Shown piece after piece: positions 1 to 10,495 of a stretch of 64,000 nt of DNA. A program made the position numbers and the translations under genes. Below the pieces are notes generated by a model that saw only the letters and a list, made by a program, of their open reading frames with translations, was not told the DNA's origin and ran no database searches. Position 1 is the first letter of the stretch, and every line of letters starts with the position of its first letter. Source of the DNA: Gnetum montanum (taxonomy: Eukaryota; Streptophyta; Gnetopsida; Gnetales; Gnetaceae); the NCBI GenBank assembly GCA_015680685.1, contig MNCI01006576.1, positions 28,411 to 92,410 of the forward strand. The letters run 5' to 3'.

Positions 1-439
1 CGCTAATGCAGGTAATAAATAACATGTAATAAAATCCTATTCCATGCACTACAAGGTTTATCCACAAAGCTCATCTTTATTGTCGTACACAACTTGCGTT
101 CAGGTACAAAGCTGCTTGAATAAAGATCCGTTCACTTGCAAGAGTTTCCCTACTTCTAGCCTAGGATGGGAAATAAGGGAAGTGTCGCCTCTTATTTATA
201 GATTTGGTGGTGGATCGTGATATCACGTAGGCGACATCGCAGGGGACAACGCGATATCACGTACACGATATTGCATGGGATGCAATATCGTGGTGGCCGT
301 GATATCGTGTACGCAATATCGTATACGCAATATCGCGGCTTGTGCATATCACGTCTCATCAGTGGTGGATTGCAATATCGCGACAGATGTGATATTGCAT
401 ACGCAATATCGTGGCCCATGTGATATCGCAACCCATCAT
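1..439 (-). repeat. 3' LTR, partial (U3 and start of R)
   Basis: The LTR ends at 439 (CCCATCA, the complement of the TGATGRG start) directly against the polypurine tract. It holds an inverted TATAAATA at 193-200, an AATAAA-type signal near 120, and a dense array of GATATC/AATATC-centred palindromes from about 218 to 433. An earlier CTCATCA at 355-361 followed by a second copy of the GTGGTGGAT segment suggests an internal duplication of the LTR tip. Confidence 0.8.
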
Positions 440-455
440 ACCCCCACAACTGAAT
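440..455 (-). other. Polypurine tract of the 1-7794 element
   Basis: On the minus strand TTCAGTTGTGGGGGTA abuts the LTR start. The same block precedes the 3' LTRs at 8714, 17095 and 38981-38995, which makes the assignment secure. Confidence 0.85.
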
Positions 456-594
456 AAAAATTCATCATCGAGTTACAATGATTAAACAGTGGATAGGTAT
501 GGGATTATTAGATGGGAAAGGAAATGGGATGATGCTACAGTGTGGGAAGAAAATACAACACACAAAATATGCTACAACTACAAAAATTTGGAAC

Positions 595-3358
595 TCATGT
601 AGTTCCTGGTGACGATGGTTCCTCCATTGGGGCCTTCCCTTTGTCTTGTGCTCTAGGTTTTGAGGTTTGATGATGTTGAAGTATGGCTTGGAGCTTCTCC
701 TCTTCAGTCTGAGGGTCTTGTACCATCCATGCTAATGTTCCAATGTTTGATGGAGTTGGCACCTCCCATGGATAGGGTAGTTGCGGGAACATCTGGTTGG
801 CCTTGACATACCAAGCCGCAAACACCCGTTGTTCCTCCTCATAGGCTCTGGCTTTGTTCTTGTATTCGTGAAGGTCCGTTAGCCATCAAGCCAAGTTAGT
901 TGCAACATCCTTCTATCCCTGGTAGTTGGCTTTTACCACCTCAAGTTCAAAATTTGCAACATCCAATTTTTCTAACAGCTTCTTGCATTCTGCAAATTCT
1001 GCTTCGTATTTGATGTGGGTGGTTGCTACCTGCTGCTCGAGCTCTGACCTCAGGCACCCTGCTGTTAACATGGAAAGGTTGGAATATCTTAGGTTTGCCA
1101 ACTCCATGTATTCTGTCAAGTCCTAAATTTGCAAGTCCCAGTTCTTAACTTCCGCTTGGTGGGCGAAGGCATATGTGTCCAGTATGACCCACCAATCAGT
1201 GTGTTGAGCACTGATAGTGTTGATTTGGGCCTTGGCCATATGCATCTCCTTCTCTAGGATTTTTTTGTACATCCCCACCTAACCTTAGAAGTGCTCCTTT
1301 CGCTTTTCATGTTGTTTAGCCTCATTCTGCCATGTGCTTATCTCAATCGTCGACTTTTGACAAATGACGCGTACCTCCTCCATCGAGAGGGTTCAATTTT
1401 ATTTCGCTAAATGGCTTACATCTCAGTTGACCCAGATGAATTTTTCTAGTAATTGATGAAAGTGTTCATCGAGAACATTCTTTTGCTTTTTTACAGTGGT
1501 CAACCATAGATTGTTAGTTGCAAGCTGTTTGTTTTCTTCCTGTAAGGCTTTGAGTGCCTTAAGATGCACATGGGTTTGCGTTTGTGCTGTGAAGGCATCC
1601 CAAATAACCTTCTCCTTTTCATCCACCACCTTCTTATTCTCTACAATTAACTTTATTAGCTGCTCGGTTCTAAAATTTTATAGCTGGTCTTTGTGGGAAA
1701 AAATTGCATAGGGTCCTGCTGTTCTACTTGTAAGGCCACAAGCTGCTCTTGTAATTTCTACACTTCAGCTTCAGCATGCTCGACCCTTACTTTTATTAAG
1801 ACCAGCTTCTCCTTTGTGGACATGAGGTCTGACTAAATTGTTATTACATCCTAAGGGATGTCAAATAGGGACATCATTACTTGCCCTATTTGAATTAATT
1901 GATCAAGCACATCCTCATGTTCCACAGGAGTCATTGAGGTTCCGGCCAGAGTTTGAGCATCCCGTGCTCTTGTAAGGTTTATCGGTGGCACAACAGGTAC
2001 ATTGAAGCATTCTTTGATGTGATCTGAAACCACTTCTACAGCTCCTGTGACATTCTGGTGTTGCATGATCACCACAGTGGCCCCTTCACTAGTCTCTAAC
2101 TGCACCTGGAAAGATGCCGCGTTTCCTGAGATCTGTTGTGACCATCTACTTTCCCCTCCTCCTATTTGAATAGAAACTTCACTTCTTGTGCGATATAATG
2201 AAATAATAGGCTTCCTGGCATCATCAATGACGTAGAAGAGGTTTGTGTCATCACGACTTTCCCAACTGACTATCTTAGCGATGGCCCTTAGATGGCTCAT
2301 TGACGGTCTGTAGTGTTGCGATGGTGGCGGTTGATCCTGGCCTGTGCTAGGCCCTACTTCTTGTTGTTGGCTAGGACCTATGGCTGGAGGTTGACTAGGT
2401 CCAACCACATGTTCTTCTTCTTATTCTAGTCCTAGCTCTTCACCAGTGCTTTTTCTTCGAGCTACCTTTAGCAATTCAGCATATGAAGTAGTTTGGACCT
2501 TTCAGAGAACGTCATTGGTGTACCCTCGAATACCAGCACATCGGCAAAGCTTTCTGATGAGACAAAGGAAAGGCAATGCCATCTTCCCTATCTTTCGTTC
2601 CTCGAATCGCCTTAGGATCTTTGTCAAATATAGATGGGGTAGGTTAGCGTTAGCCTTTCCCATCAACACTACACATCTTCTAGCCGTGTACGTTGATATT
2701 CTTTTTAGGCCCTTTGTGGGGAAGAGGTGATATGTCCCAATTTTAAAGTAAACCCTCTCTTCCATCATCAATTCACCAAAATCTTTATCCTTACCATAAG
2801 CCTTCTCCAACCAATCCTTTTGCACATTAGGGTTTGAATGGATGGATAACCGAGCAACCTGGAGGCTTGCATTTGGAAGGTTTAACACTTCTGAAATTTC
2901 CTGTGCAGAGAAGTCAACTGTCACACCACAAATATTAACAGTGTGCCTTGTTCCCTATTGTGCCAAAATTGGTATGTCTGTCCTAGGTACCAGGCACCAC
3001 TTTCAGGGAGGATAGGCCAAAATGTGGATCCTTTGAGGTGATCCCTAATGACCTCAGGAGAAAACTCTACGAATGATTCAAAGTTTAACTCCATAATCAT
3101 CGTAGTGAATGTGGACTTTTCATGGATATCCTGAACAAAATCTTGGGGCAACATGAGTTGTTGTCCCGGTTCAGGCGCTATAGTAGCTCCTCCTTCTGCC
3201 TGCTCGGACCGTCTAGTAGGAGGTTCGTCTTGATGGATGCTGAATGATTGCTCCTCCTATTTTTCATGTTGTCTGGTAGGTCTTTGTCTTCCACCTCTCT
3301 GAGTGCATTTTCTTCCACCTTGGGTAGGACCTTCCTGCTGTCCACATTTCAGGGCCAT
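595..3358 (-). pseudogene. ORF3 of Athila-like element: DFSxxxI domain plus long coiled coil
   Basis: The ATG at 3358 follows directly on a splice-acceptor-like TGATTGCAG, so ORF3 is probably reached by splicing. Pieces in order: a charged Gln/Arg-rich head; a globular part with FSPEVIRDHL and VDFSAQEISEVLNLP, which resembles the putative plant transposon protein domain found in Athila-type third ORFs; a segment containing FPTKGLKRISTYTARR; a Pro/Gln/Ser-rich linker; then several hundred residues of heptad-like Leu/Lys/Glu coiled coil; and a conserved tail with FPQLPYPWEVPTPS. The total is about 920 codons. Several TAG stops and frame changes break it. The same ORF in poorer condition lies at 35887-38751. 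Function is unknown; I see no clear signal peptide or membrane span that would support an envelope. Confidence 0.7.
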
Positions 3359-3360
3359 CT

Positions 3361-5050
3361 GCAATCACGCAGGGCTAAGCGTTAGTAAGGTTGTTTCCAA
3401 TTTTTAGTTTCCTGGTATACCTAGGAATTAAATGATGTTTAGGCACAATTATTCTAAGTGTTATAGTTAATTACCCTAGCTAATGTCCTTTGGGAGATAA
3501 TAAATTTGAAAAAATTTAGGCACTTTTCAACAAGTGTCCCTCCCCCATGACTAAGCTGAACACTCCAGGTTCAAGCAAGTTCAAACGAAATTAAAATCGG
3601 AGTAGCAGTGAGCGAGATATGAGGAAAAAAGCAAGGGTCACTCAATCAGAAGTCGTAGAGAAAAATTTCAAAAACTCCCCCCCCCCCCCCCCCCNGATTT
3701 TCTTGAAATTAACATTGGAAATTAAGGACACTGACTATGATCAAGATGTTCTAGGGTAATTTCATTAATTCAAAAGGCACCATTAATGATAAGGGTGTGG
3801 ATTTGATTAATAAAACCTTGGGCGATAAGAAAAAGGGTATGTAATGGTACATTGGAATGTTGAAACTTAGAGGGATAATAGTAGGGAAAGAAAATTATGA
3901 ATAATACGCTGAGGGTAATAAATGGTATGTGTGAGCTGTGTCATAAGTGAAAAATTACAAAAGATTATACAAGTGGGTCCTCCCCAAAGCAAGTTCCAAC
4001 CTATAATGCCCTTGTGTAACCACACTTAAAGTGTTCGTGGGCACTAGAAGGGTTAAATGTAATCCACACTAACTCCACAAAACACACACATGTAAATATC
4101 ATTGGAATGAGATGAAAATTCTATGCTACACGGGACACGAGCTACAATTATACGAATAGTGAGATGAGACGAAGTATAGAAGGGATCATAGAGATTGGGA
4201 CATGAGGTAACTGACCCAGGGCACAATGAATCCTGCATGTAAGCATGATTAATATGTCATTAACCTATCGTTCCAAGATCAGGACCAAGTCCATTCCTTT
4301 AATCAATGACACCGAATTGTTTCATCCCATGATGAGCGACTATGAGAGTACCATAACAACAAGGCGTACGATCACTTGGCGTTTCGTTCAAGGGAGGAGT
4401 GACTTTTGTTTTTCTTTTTCTTTTTTCTCTTGTCTTTCTTTTTTTTCTTGAATACTAAATCTAGAGAAATAACCAACCTTCAGGCATGGGTGCATGTCTT
4501 TCCAGTGGGACCCCCTAGAACCGCGTTTGATTTTCAAGTGCCCTTTTGATTACTCTTACTCCCATTTCTCATTAGATCTACAAGGATCTTAGTACAACCA
4601 CGTTGCATGATAACTCCCGCAGATGTCACCAAAGAGAATCCACAAGTCCCCTTGATGTCACACCCTAATCATTCCCTCTTGGTCCATCCTTCTTCATTCT
4701 AGGTACAATGAACACAACATTAATTTTAAGTTTTAAGAATGTCAAGAATATCACTGTACCCTCGAACATAACCTCTTATTTATAGAGTGGATGAGTGGGT
4801 GTAATGGGCTCACTATTCCAAATAATTGATCACTCATGAATTAATACCATAGAACACACCTCAACCAACGATCCACATGAGTGTTTTATTCATAGACGAG
4901 ATTACTTATAAAAACAAAAAGACCAATAAGAAAAAAACACAAAAAGATAAAAAGATAGAATAAAAAGTTGAAAAATGAAAAACTGGAAAACAAAAAATTG
5001 AAAAATTAAAGAAAATGAAAAATATTTACTAATTCTTCTTGTTATTTAGA
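3361..5050 (-). other. Non-coding spacer between gag and ORF3
   Basis: No credible reading frame. Blocks such as TGGGTCCTCCCCAAAGCAAG (near 3986) and CACACATGTAAATATCATT are shared with 9470-9500, 18055-18080 and 20160-20350, so this is a conserved family spacer. It has a T-rich stretch near 4900-5030 (minus strand) and a second polypurine-like box (TTAGTCATGGGGGAGGGA, near 3550). A cytosine run ending in an undetermined base at 3677-3695 is probably a sequencing or assembly defect. Confidence 0.7.
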
Positions 5051-5068
5051 ATGGGGGATATCCCCCAT
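5051..5068. repeat. 18-bp perfect palindrome at the polypurine-like box
   Basis: ATGGGGGATATCCCCCAT is its own reverse complement. It sits where relatives have an internal polypurine-like box just after the last ORF (10450, 33790). Confidence 0.8.
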
Positions 5069-5074
5069 AACTAA

Positions 5075-6840
5075 TCAGTTGAGGATGGCAAGGATTAATA
5101 AATGGAAGATGAGGATCCTTGCATGTTGTAAGTATTGGAATTGGTCCATACTTACCCCATTGGGGTTCACACACTTGATTGTAGTAAGCATAGTAGGGCA
5201 CTTTATACGATGTAGTTCTTGGATACCGAGTTGACCCACTATGATGTTTGTGACCGTTAGATGGTATGCAAGGATTGGGATGTTGCCTTCCCTAATTGTG
5301 TTCATTGGGTCGTATGGTTGTTGGAGTGTTAGTTGGTGGCCCTGATGAAGTTACATGAGGCATTGGGTTTGAAGGTAAGGGTGCACCACAATGTAGTACT
5401 TGTGCTGGGTTGGAAGATGTTGTGGCCTTGGAATTGTGTTGCCCCTTCTTACGGCCGTGTTTAAAGAAAGGACACTTTTGATGTTGAGGAGGCTTTTCAT
5501 TGCTGCTAGTAGTAGTAGCACAAGTGCTGCTCATGCTTGGTTGTGGTGGTGTAGGAACCTTAGGAATAATTGATGGTGATGTATAAGGAGGGAATAAATG
5601 AGAATGTTGAAAGTTAGGAGGCGTATAAGATACACAAGGTGGTGGTTGTGTTGGAGGCATGGGTTGATAGTATTGAGGAGAATGGTACTGTGGTGAGATA
5701 GAGTATGTTGGCCTAGCTGAAGAAACAAGATGTTGAACAAGGTAAGCATTTGGATTCGGATGATATGAAGGGTGTCTCTAGTCTAAGGGTGGATTCCCCC
5801 ACGACTGGGATTGTTGCCACTATGATCGAACACAGTATCTCTGTACGAACTCTGGATGTAATGTGTTTCCCCAATGCTCCTGTAAATGTAACAATATTGG
5901 ACATTGGCCCTTGGGGTGATCGTACAGGCATATATTACATTCATGCATATGATTGGTAGTTGAGCCCTTATTTTCCTTATCCCTTCTTTTCGATTGTCTA
6001 CTATTTTGTCTTGCTTCTTGGGTTGCTAGAACTCTATCTCCAATGATGTTGATGAATTCTCCACACTTTTGATACGCCCATTCCAACATCTTATTGATCT
6101 TTGCCTCAACTTCTTCTAATGTTTGTTGTATTGGAAAAGATGATGTTTCCACCTTGAGATTGGTTGATTTCTTCTTTTTATGATCAAGGACCTTTGTGAA
6201 GTTGAGATTTTGGTCCCGTTGATGTTTTTCAACACTCTTCCATCTAGCCATATCTCCTTCTTCTTTTGCTACNGGGTTCATGTTGTGCTTGTTTCCATCC
6301 TTGGATTTGTTTCCTCAAGGCTGACACTCTTGCGTAGGTTTGATATTTTTCATTAAATACTTCTACCATTGTTGACCAACGTCATATTGAATTTGGTTTT
6401 AACAATCTATACCATACTTTTGCTTGGTCAATGAGCATCATGGGAAAAAGCTTAAGTTTTTTCCACCCATTATCAATGTTATTCCATGTGTAGGCATCGT
6501 AGAAGGCTTGTAAATGTTGATACGGATCTAAGTCATAGCCTCCTGAAAATTTAGGAAAGTTGTTTAAATCAAGCCTGGGTAGATGGCCCTCTTTACAATG
6601 CCTATGTGAGATTCGAATAGCCTCTTGTATTTGCGTTAAGCTTGTAGTGGCCAGTGGGCATTCATCATCATCAAGTAAGTTATACTTTCGTGCATTGTGA
6701 TGACGTTGTGTTTGTTCATGTTTATAAGAAACTCCCACTTCAGGTTGTATACTCCAATCTTCATCGTCATAGAGTTCATTGGTTATCCAATGAACTTCCT
6801 CACTAAGTGTGGCATTATTATAATCTTGTAGGAGAGGCAT
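5075..6840 (-). pseudogene. gag polyprotein, Athila-like
   Basis: ATG at 6840. Visible parts: an acidic N-terminal region; the retrotransposon gag core (PKFSGGYDLDPYQHLQAFYD and KVWYRLLKPNSI, residues about 95-152); a Lys/Glu-rich segment starting VAKEEGDMARW; a zinc knuckle CNICLYDHPKGQC with spacing CX2CX3HX4C, the spacing I associate with Athila-type gag rather than the usual CX2CX4HX4C; and a Pro/Thr/Ser-rich C-terminal tail to about 5292. It forms the particle and binds the RNA. Frame changes near 6380, 5820 and 5660 and an undetermined base at 6273 leave it non-functional. No protease follows. Confidence 0.75.
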
Positions 6841-6960
6841 TGTTTAAAGTTGTGTGTGAATTTGGATGTGAATTTTTATAATTACTTCTTTCTAAAAGAT
6901 ATATCATTAAGTCCTTTACAGCAACCTTGTATGATATAACTAATCTAGATAACTAGCACC

Positions 6961-6980
6961 GTCCCCAGCAACGACTACAA
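6961..6980 (-). other. Primer-binding site, tRNA-Asp type
   Basis: On the minus strand TTGTAGTCGTTGCTGGGGAC directly follows the 5' LTR. It resembles the complement of the plant tRNA-Asp 3' end (TGGCGCCGTTGCCGGGGA) with transitions. Athila/Tat elements commonly use this primer. Confidence 0.7.
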
Positions 6981-7794
6981 TGATGAGTGACGAGGTATCC
7001 CTACACTCAACCATACGAATACAAGGGTTTTCACGTGCGATCCGGTCGAACTCCGTAGACGGGCTAGTTGTGGCATTTAGATAGTTAGCCTTAGGTCGCA
7101 GTTCATTGTCTTCCCACCTAGACTAGTATTATATTTTTCACGTATGGTTTAGTCCAGAGTGAGGTGTATGATGGGTTTCCTAATCTAATGCTACTCCTGA
7201 AGGTAATGGAAAGTAATATTATCTAAGCTAAGAGGGAAAGGGTAAGAGAATCTAATCTAGCCTAAGTGCGATGAGCATCCGTTCCTTGATTATCCATACA
7301 CATCTTGGACTTTGTGCATGACTACCACTGGGATTACCAAGTGCAGATCCTAGGTGCGCCACTGGGTTACCAAGTAGTCACACTTAAATGCTCATAATCA
7401 AGTCATACTCATTCCGCGGTTTAACATGAGATAAGCGTGAGAGAGACTAATTAGGAAAGTAGTAAATAACAATTAAATAAATAAACAAACAAAGTGAATG
7501 CTGAAATGATGAAGTAATCTTGATCTTTATTGTCAGTCATGTGCATGTCCAAGTGTGTCACACTCGAATAAAGGATGCCGTACAATTACATTCAGCACAC
7601 TGTGGGCAGACACGGGAAAATAATCTATCTCTAGAGGGATCAAACTGCCAGAGTTTCACTATAATCTAACTCTATTTTGAAACAAGGGAGATCCACTTCT
7701 TATTTATAGACATTATGGTGGACTGCGATATCGCGTATGCGATATCACAGGGGAAGACGCGATATCGCGGCCCATGCAATATCGTGTCCCATCA
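6981..7794 (-). repeat. 5' LTR, subfamily II
   Basis: Terminal TGATGAGTGACGAGG (3' end of the LTR, plus-strand start) and GTCCCATCA. It contains an inverted TATA box near 7700, an AATAAA near 7568, and a short GATATCGCG array at 7727-7775. It resembles the LTR at 23283-24155 more than its own partner at 1-439. Confidence 0.8.
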
Positions 7795-7978
7795 CCTACA
7801 TTTAACAACCATGATTTAACATCACTAATGTTAATAACCATAATTTAATAGCCATGATTTAACATCACTCTCATTTAATAATCATAATTTAACAACCATG
7901 ATTTGTTGTCTTCTGTAGTAGCCACAATCTTCCCTAGTTGCTATTCTTTCTTTCCAACCACAACTTTTTCATGGTGGT
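7795..7978 (-). repeat. Tekay-type LTR relic, left part
   Basis: GTAGTAGCCACAATCTT near 7918 matches, in reverse orientation, the Tekay-like LTR near 58250. The relic resumes at 14825 after the inserted element. The first 110 bases are a degenerate tandem repeat of AACCATGATTTAACATCACT. Confidence 0.55.
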
Positions 7979-8713
7979 TGATGAGTGGCGAGGTACCCCT
8001 ACACTCAACCATATGAATACGAGTGTCTCATGCACAATTCGATCGAACTCCAAGGACTAAGTGCTTATGCGCCTTAATGTATTGTCATAGTTGTATGGTT
8101 AAGTAAGCTTAAGGTATATGATTTTTATATCTTTTATCTTTTTTTATGTCTTATGCTAATAGGCAAAGGTGAAGAGAACTAAGTGACTAACTTTCATTAA
8201 CTATTCACTAACTAAGTTCTAATTATCCTAGCACTAGTATCTGTTCCGACTTGCCGCACACACCCTGAACTAGTGCAACACTACTGAGATTACCAAATGC
8301 TACTCATTACTGGGTTACCAAGCATTACACATGTGCTCGAAGTGGTTGTACTGAGTGCACTTAACTAGGAGAGTCAAGGGTTGAGAGAGATTAATTATCT
8401 AGGAAAGCATTTAAACATTTAACAATAATTAATTCATATTCAGCTTAGTCCACATGCTGCAAGGTTTATCAGAAAGTTTGTCTTTATTTTCGTACACAAA
8501 TGTGTGCTTAGGTACAATTTTCTCGAATAAAGATCCATTCACTTTAAGACTCCTACTGCAGGCACATGGAAATTATTCTAACTCTAGAATGGTAAAATTG
8601 CAAGAGTTTGGCTAAGGATCTAAATCTAAGTGTCTAAAATAGGGAAAGCCACCTCTTATTTATAGACATTGTGACGAGCCTCAATATCATGTACACGATA
8701 TTGCAACTCATCA
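7979..8713 (-). repeat. 3' LTR of the 7979-14819 element
   Basis: Starts TGATGAGTGGCGAGGTACC and ends CTCATCA against the polypurine tract. It matches the partner at 14042-14819 along its length; the partner carries additional bases in the middle and U3. Confidence 0.9.
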
Positions 8714-8729
8714 TACCCCCATGACTGAA
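8714..8729 (-). other. Polypurine tract of the 7979-14819 element
   Basis: Minus strand TTCAGTCATGGGGGTA directly precedes the LTR start TGATGAG. Confidence 0.85.
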
Positions 8730-8899
8730 TGAAAACTCGGCCTCGAGTTACTTACAAAATATTAGGAAGGTATGGGATTATTGACTTGAATGACACTAAT
8801 GATGAATGGGGTGACATGTGAATGGATCATCATTACAACACATGACAATATTAGTGTTCATGACAACAAGAGTGAACACTATACACATTTGACATCCAG

Positions 8900-9240
8900 C
8901 CTTATTTGGTAGCTGAGAGAGAAGAGAGAAGAGAGAGAGAGAAAAGAAGAAGTTTGTTACTTCTAACACCAAGATTATGCATTTCATTGTTCATCCATAA
9001 GCGTACCATCAATCTTGTTCCTTGAATAACTGCTCCAGCACCAGCCATTCCAAGTGTTCCGTCTTGATCCAATCCATTGGTGTATGATTGCCATCTGCAC
9101 ACACAACATAGTCTTAAATTAGCAAGGGTAAATGAATCACAATATAGTTGATACCTTACCTTGGTGAAAGGTCCATTGGCTGAGTTGTGGTACGGCTGAT
9201 GCATATTTTGGAGATATAACACTGGTGACTACCCAAGGTG
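8900..9240 (-). pseudogene. Captured gene fragment with an apparent intron
   Basis: This part of the 3' cargo slot has no counterpart in the related elements here. On the minus strand an open segment ends CACCAAG and is followed by GTAAGGTATC, a CTAAT branch-like site and TGTGTGTGCAG, defining a 65-base GT-AG intron (9095-9159). The joined frame reads across the junction into GLDQDGTLGMAGAGAVIQG, which faintly recalls the start of an RNase H-like fold (DGS...AGAGAVI) of LINE type, but I cannot name the gene. It ends in a GA-rich run at 8920-8950. Confidence 0.4.
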
Positions 9241-9259
9241 TAGGGGTTAAGAGAAAATT

Positions 9260-10135
9260 GAAAAAATTGGACAAGGACCCCCATGACTAAGAGCAAACCT
9301 CTGGTAGCGAGAGAATGGAAAAAGATAAGGAATAAGAAAAATGGAGAAAAAAAAACAATGGAAACACCGATAAAATGGATGTCAGGGATGGAGATGAACA
9401 AAATAAAAGTTGATTATGAAAATGTTTAAGGGAAAGAAATCAACGAATGGACCAAATAGGAATTCTAGTGGGTCCTCCCCAAAGCAAGCTCATGTGCTTA
9501 ATGCCCTGACAATCCTGCATTCAAAGAGTCTGTAGGCTCTAGAAATGTCATTTGGAAACAAGAGTTAAAGTCTTAACCACAAGAGGTTACCAAAAAGAAA
9601 ACAATGCATCAACCAAAATATGGACTATTGATACAATCGACAATGAGGTGAAAAATGGAGAAAGAAGGATGGAAATAAGAGAATGGAATGGAGTCTCATG
9701 AACAAGGTGGTGTAGAGCCCCTTGTGTATTAATGGTTAATGTGACTTAGTAGATCTCATTCCAAATCCAGCCTCAAACAATCCACATCCAGTGACTTGAC
9801 ATTAATACATTTGGCCAATCCATCCACTTGGAGTAACGAAAATGCTTCCGCCAAAAATTCACCACCATTCCAACGAAACAAGAAAGGAGAAAGTAGGAAG
9901 CGAGAAAGGGCCTTAGTTAGAGGGAACATGTTTGTTTAGTTCCATAACCAATGCTTGTAGCCTAGATGATTATTTCATCTAAGGGGTATGATTTCAATTC
10001 TCACTTTTCACCTTTTTCCACCCTTCTTTTTTTTTTTGTGAGAACCACACCATGCAAAGACTTATTATTTTTATTAGCTCAACTTCTCAATAATGGAGCA
10101 ATCATTAGAATGGTAAGGGAAACTTAAGAAGAAAA
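9260..10135 (-). other. Family spacer downstream of protease
   Basis: No coding frame. It shares TGGGTCCTCCCCAAAGCAAG (9471) and the block around GAACCACACCATGCAAAGAC (10041) with the spacers at 3980, 18060, 18640 and 34450. An internal polypurine-like box, TTAGTCATGGGGGTCC, lies near 9280. Confidence 0.65.
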
Positions 10136-10379
10136 NNNNNNNNNNNNNNNNNNNNNNNNNNNNNNNNNNNNNNNNNNNNNNNNNNNNNNNNNNNNNNNNN
10201 NNNNNNNNNNNNNNNNNNNNNNNNNNNNNNNNNNNNNNNNNNNNNNNNNNNNNNNNNNNNNNNNNNNNNNNNNNNNNNNNNNNNNNNNNNNNNNNNNNNN
10301 NNNNNNNNNNNNNNNNNNNNNNNNNNNNNNNNNNNNNNNNNNNNNNNNNNNNNNNNNNNNNNNNNNNNNNNNNNNNNNN
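10136..10379. other. Assembly gap (244 N)
   Basis: Run of undetermined bases inside the spacer of the 7979-14819 element. A-rich sequence on both sides suggests a low-complexity region. Confidence 0.99.
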
Positions 10380-10495
10380 AAAAAAAATGTGTAAAAAAGA
10401 CTTAAAAAGGAACTAAGGGCCTTGATTGATCAGCATAGGTGGCCATCTCCTCCATGACTAAGTTGGAAGGGGGAGATCTAAAATAATGAGTGAGG

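Larger units (their letters stand above)
1..7794 (-). mobile_element. Athila-like non-autonomous LTR element (gag + ORF3, no pol), chimeric
   Basis: Read on the minus strand the order is 5' LTR (6981-7794), tRNA-Asp-type primer site, gag (6840 to 5075), a non-coding spacer, ORF3 (3358 to 595), polypurine tract (440-455) and the 3' LTR, which runs off the window start. Protease, RT, RNase H and integrase are absent, so the element would need enzymes in trans. The two LTRs are not a matching pair: sequence around the polyadenylation signal differs by subfamily, which is unexpected because reverse transcription makes both LTRs from one template. I therefore infer recombination between two relatives rather than a single insertion. 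The target duplication cannot be tested because the left end lies outside the window. Confidence 0.75.

Noticed and set aside
354-361. LTR end at 361
   Set aside because: The CTCATCA here is followed by more U3 array and then a second end at 439 that abuts the polypurine tract; the latter is the functional end.
217-439. CRISPR-like array of short repeats
   Set aside because: Repeats are variable palindromes without constant spacers, in a plant LTR, with no cas genes.
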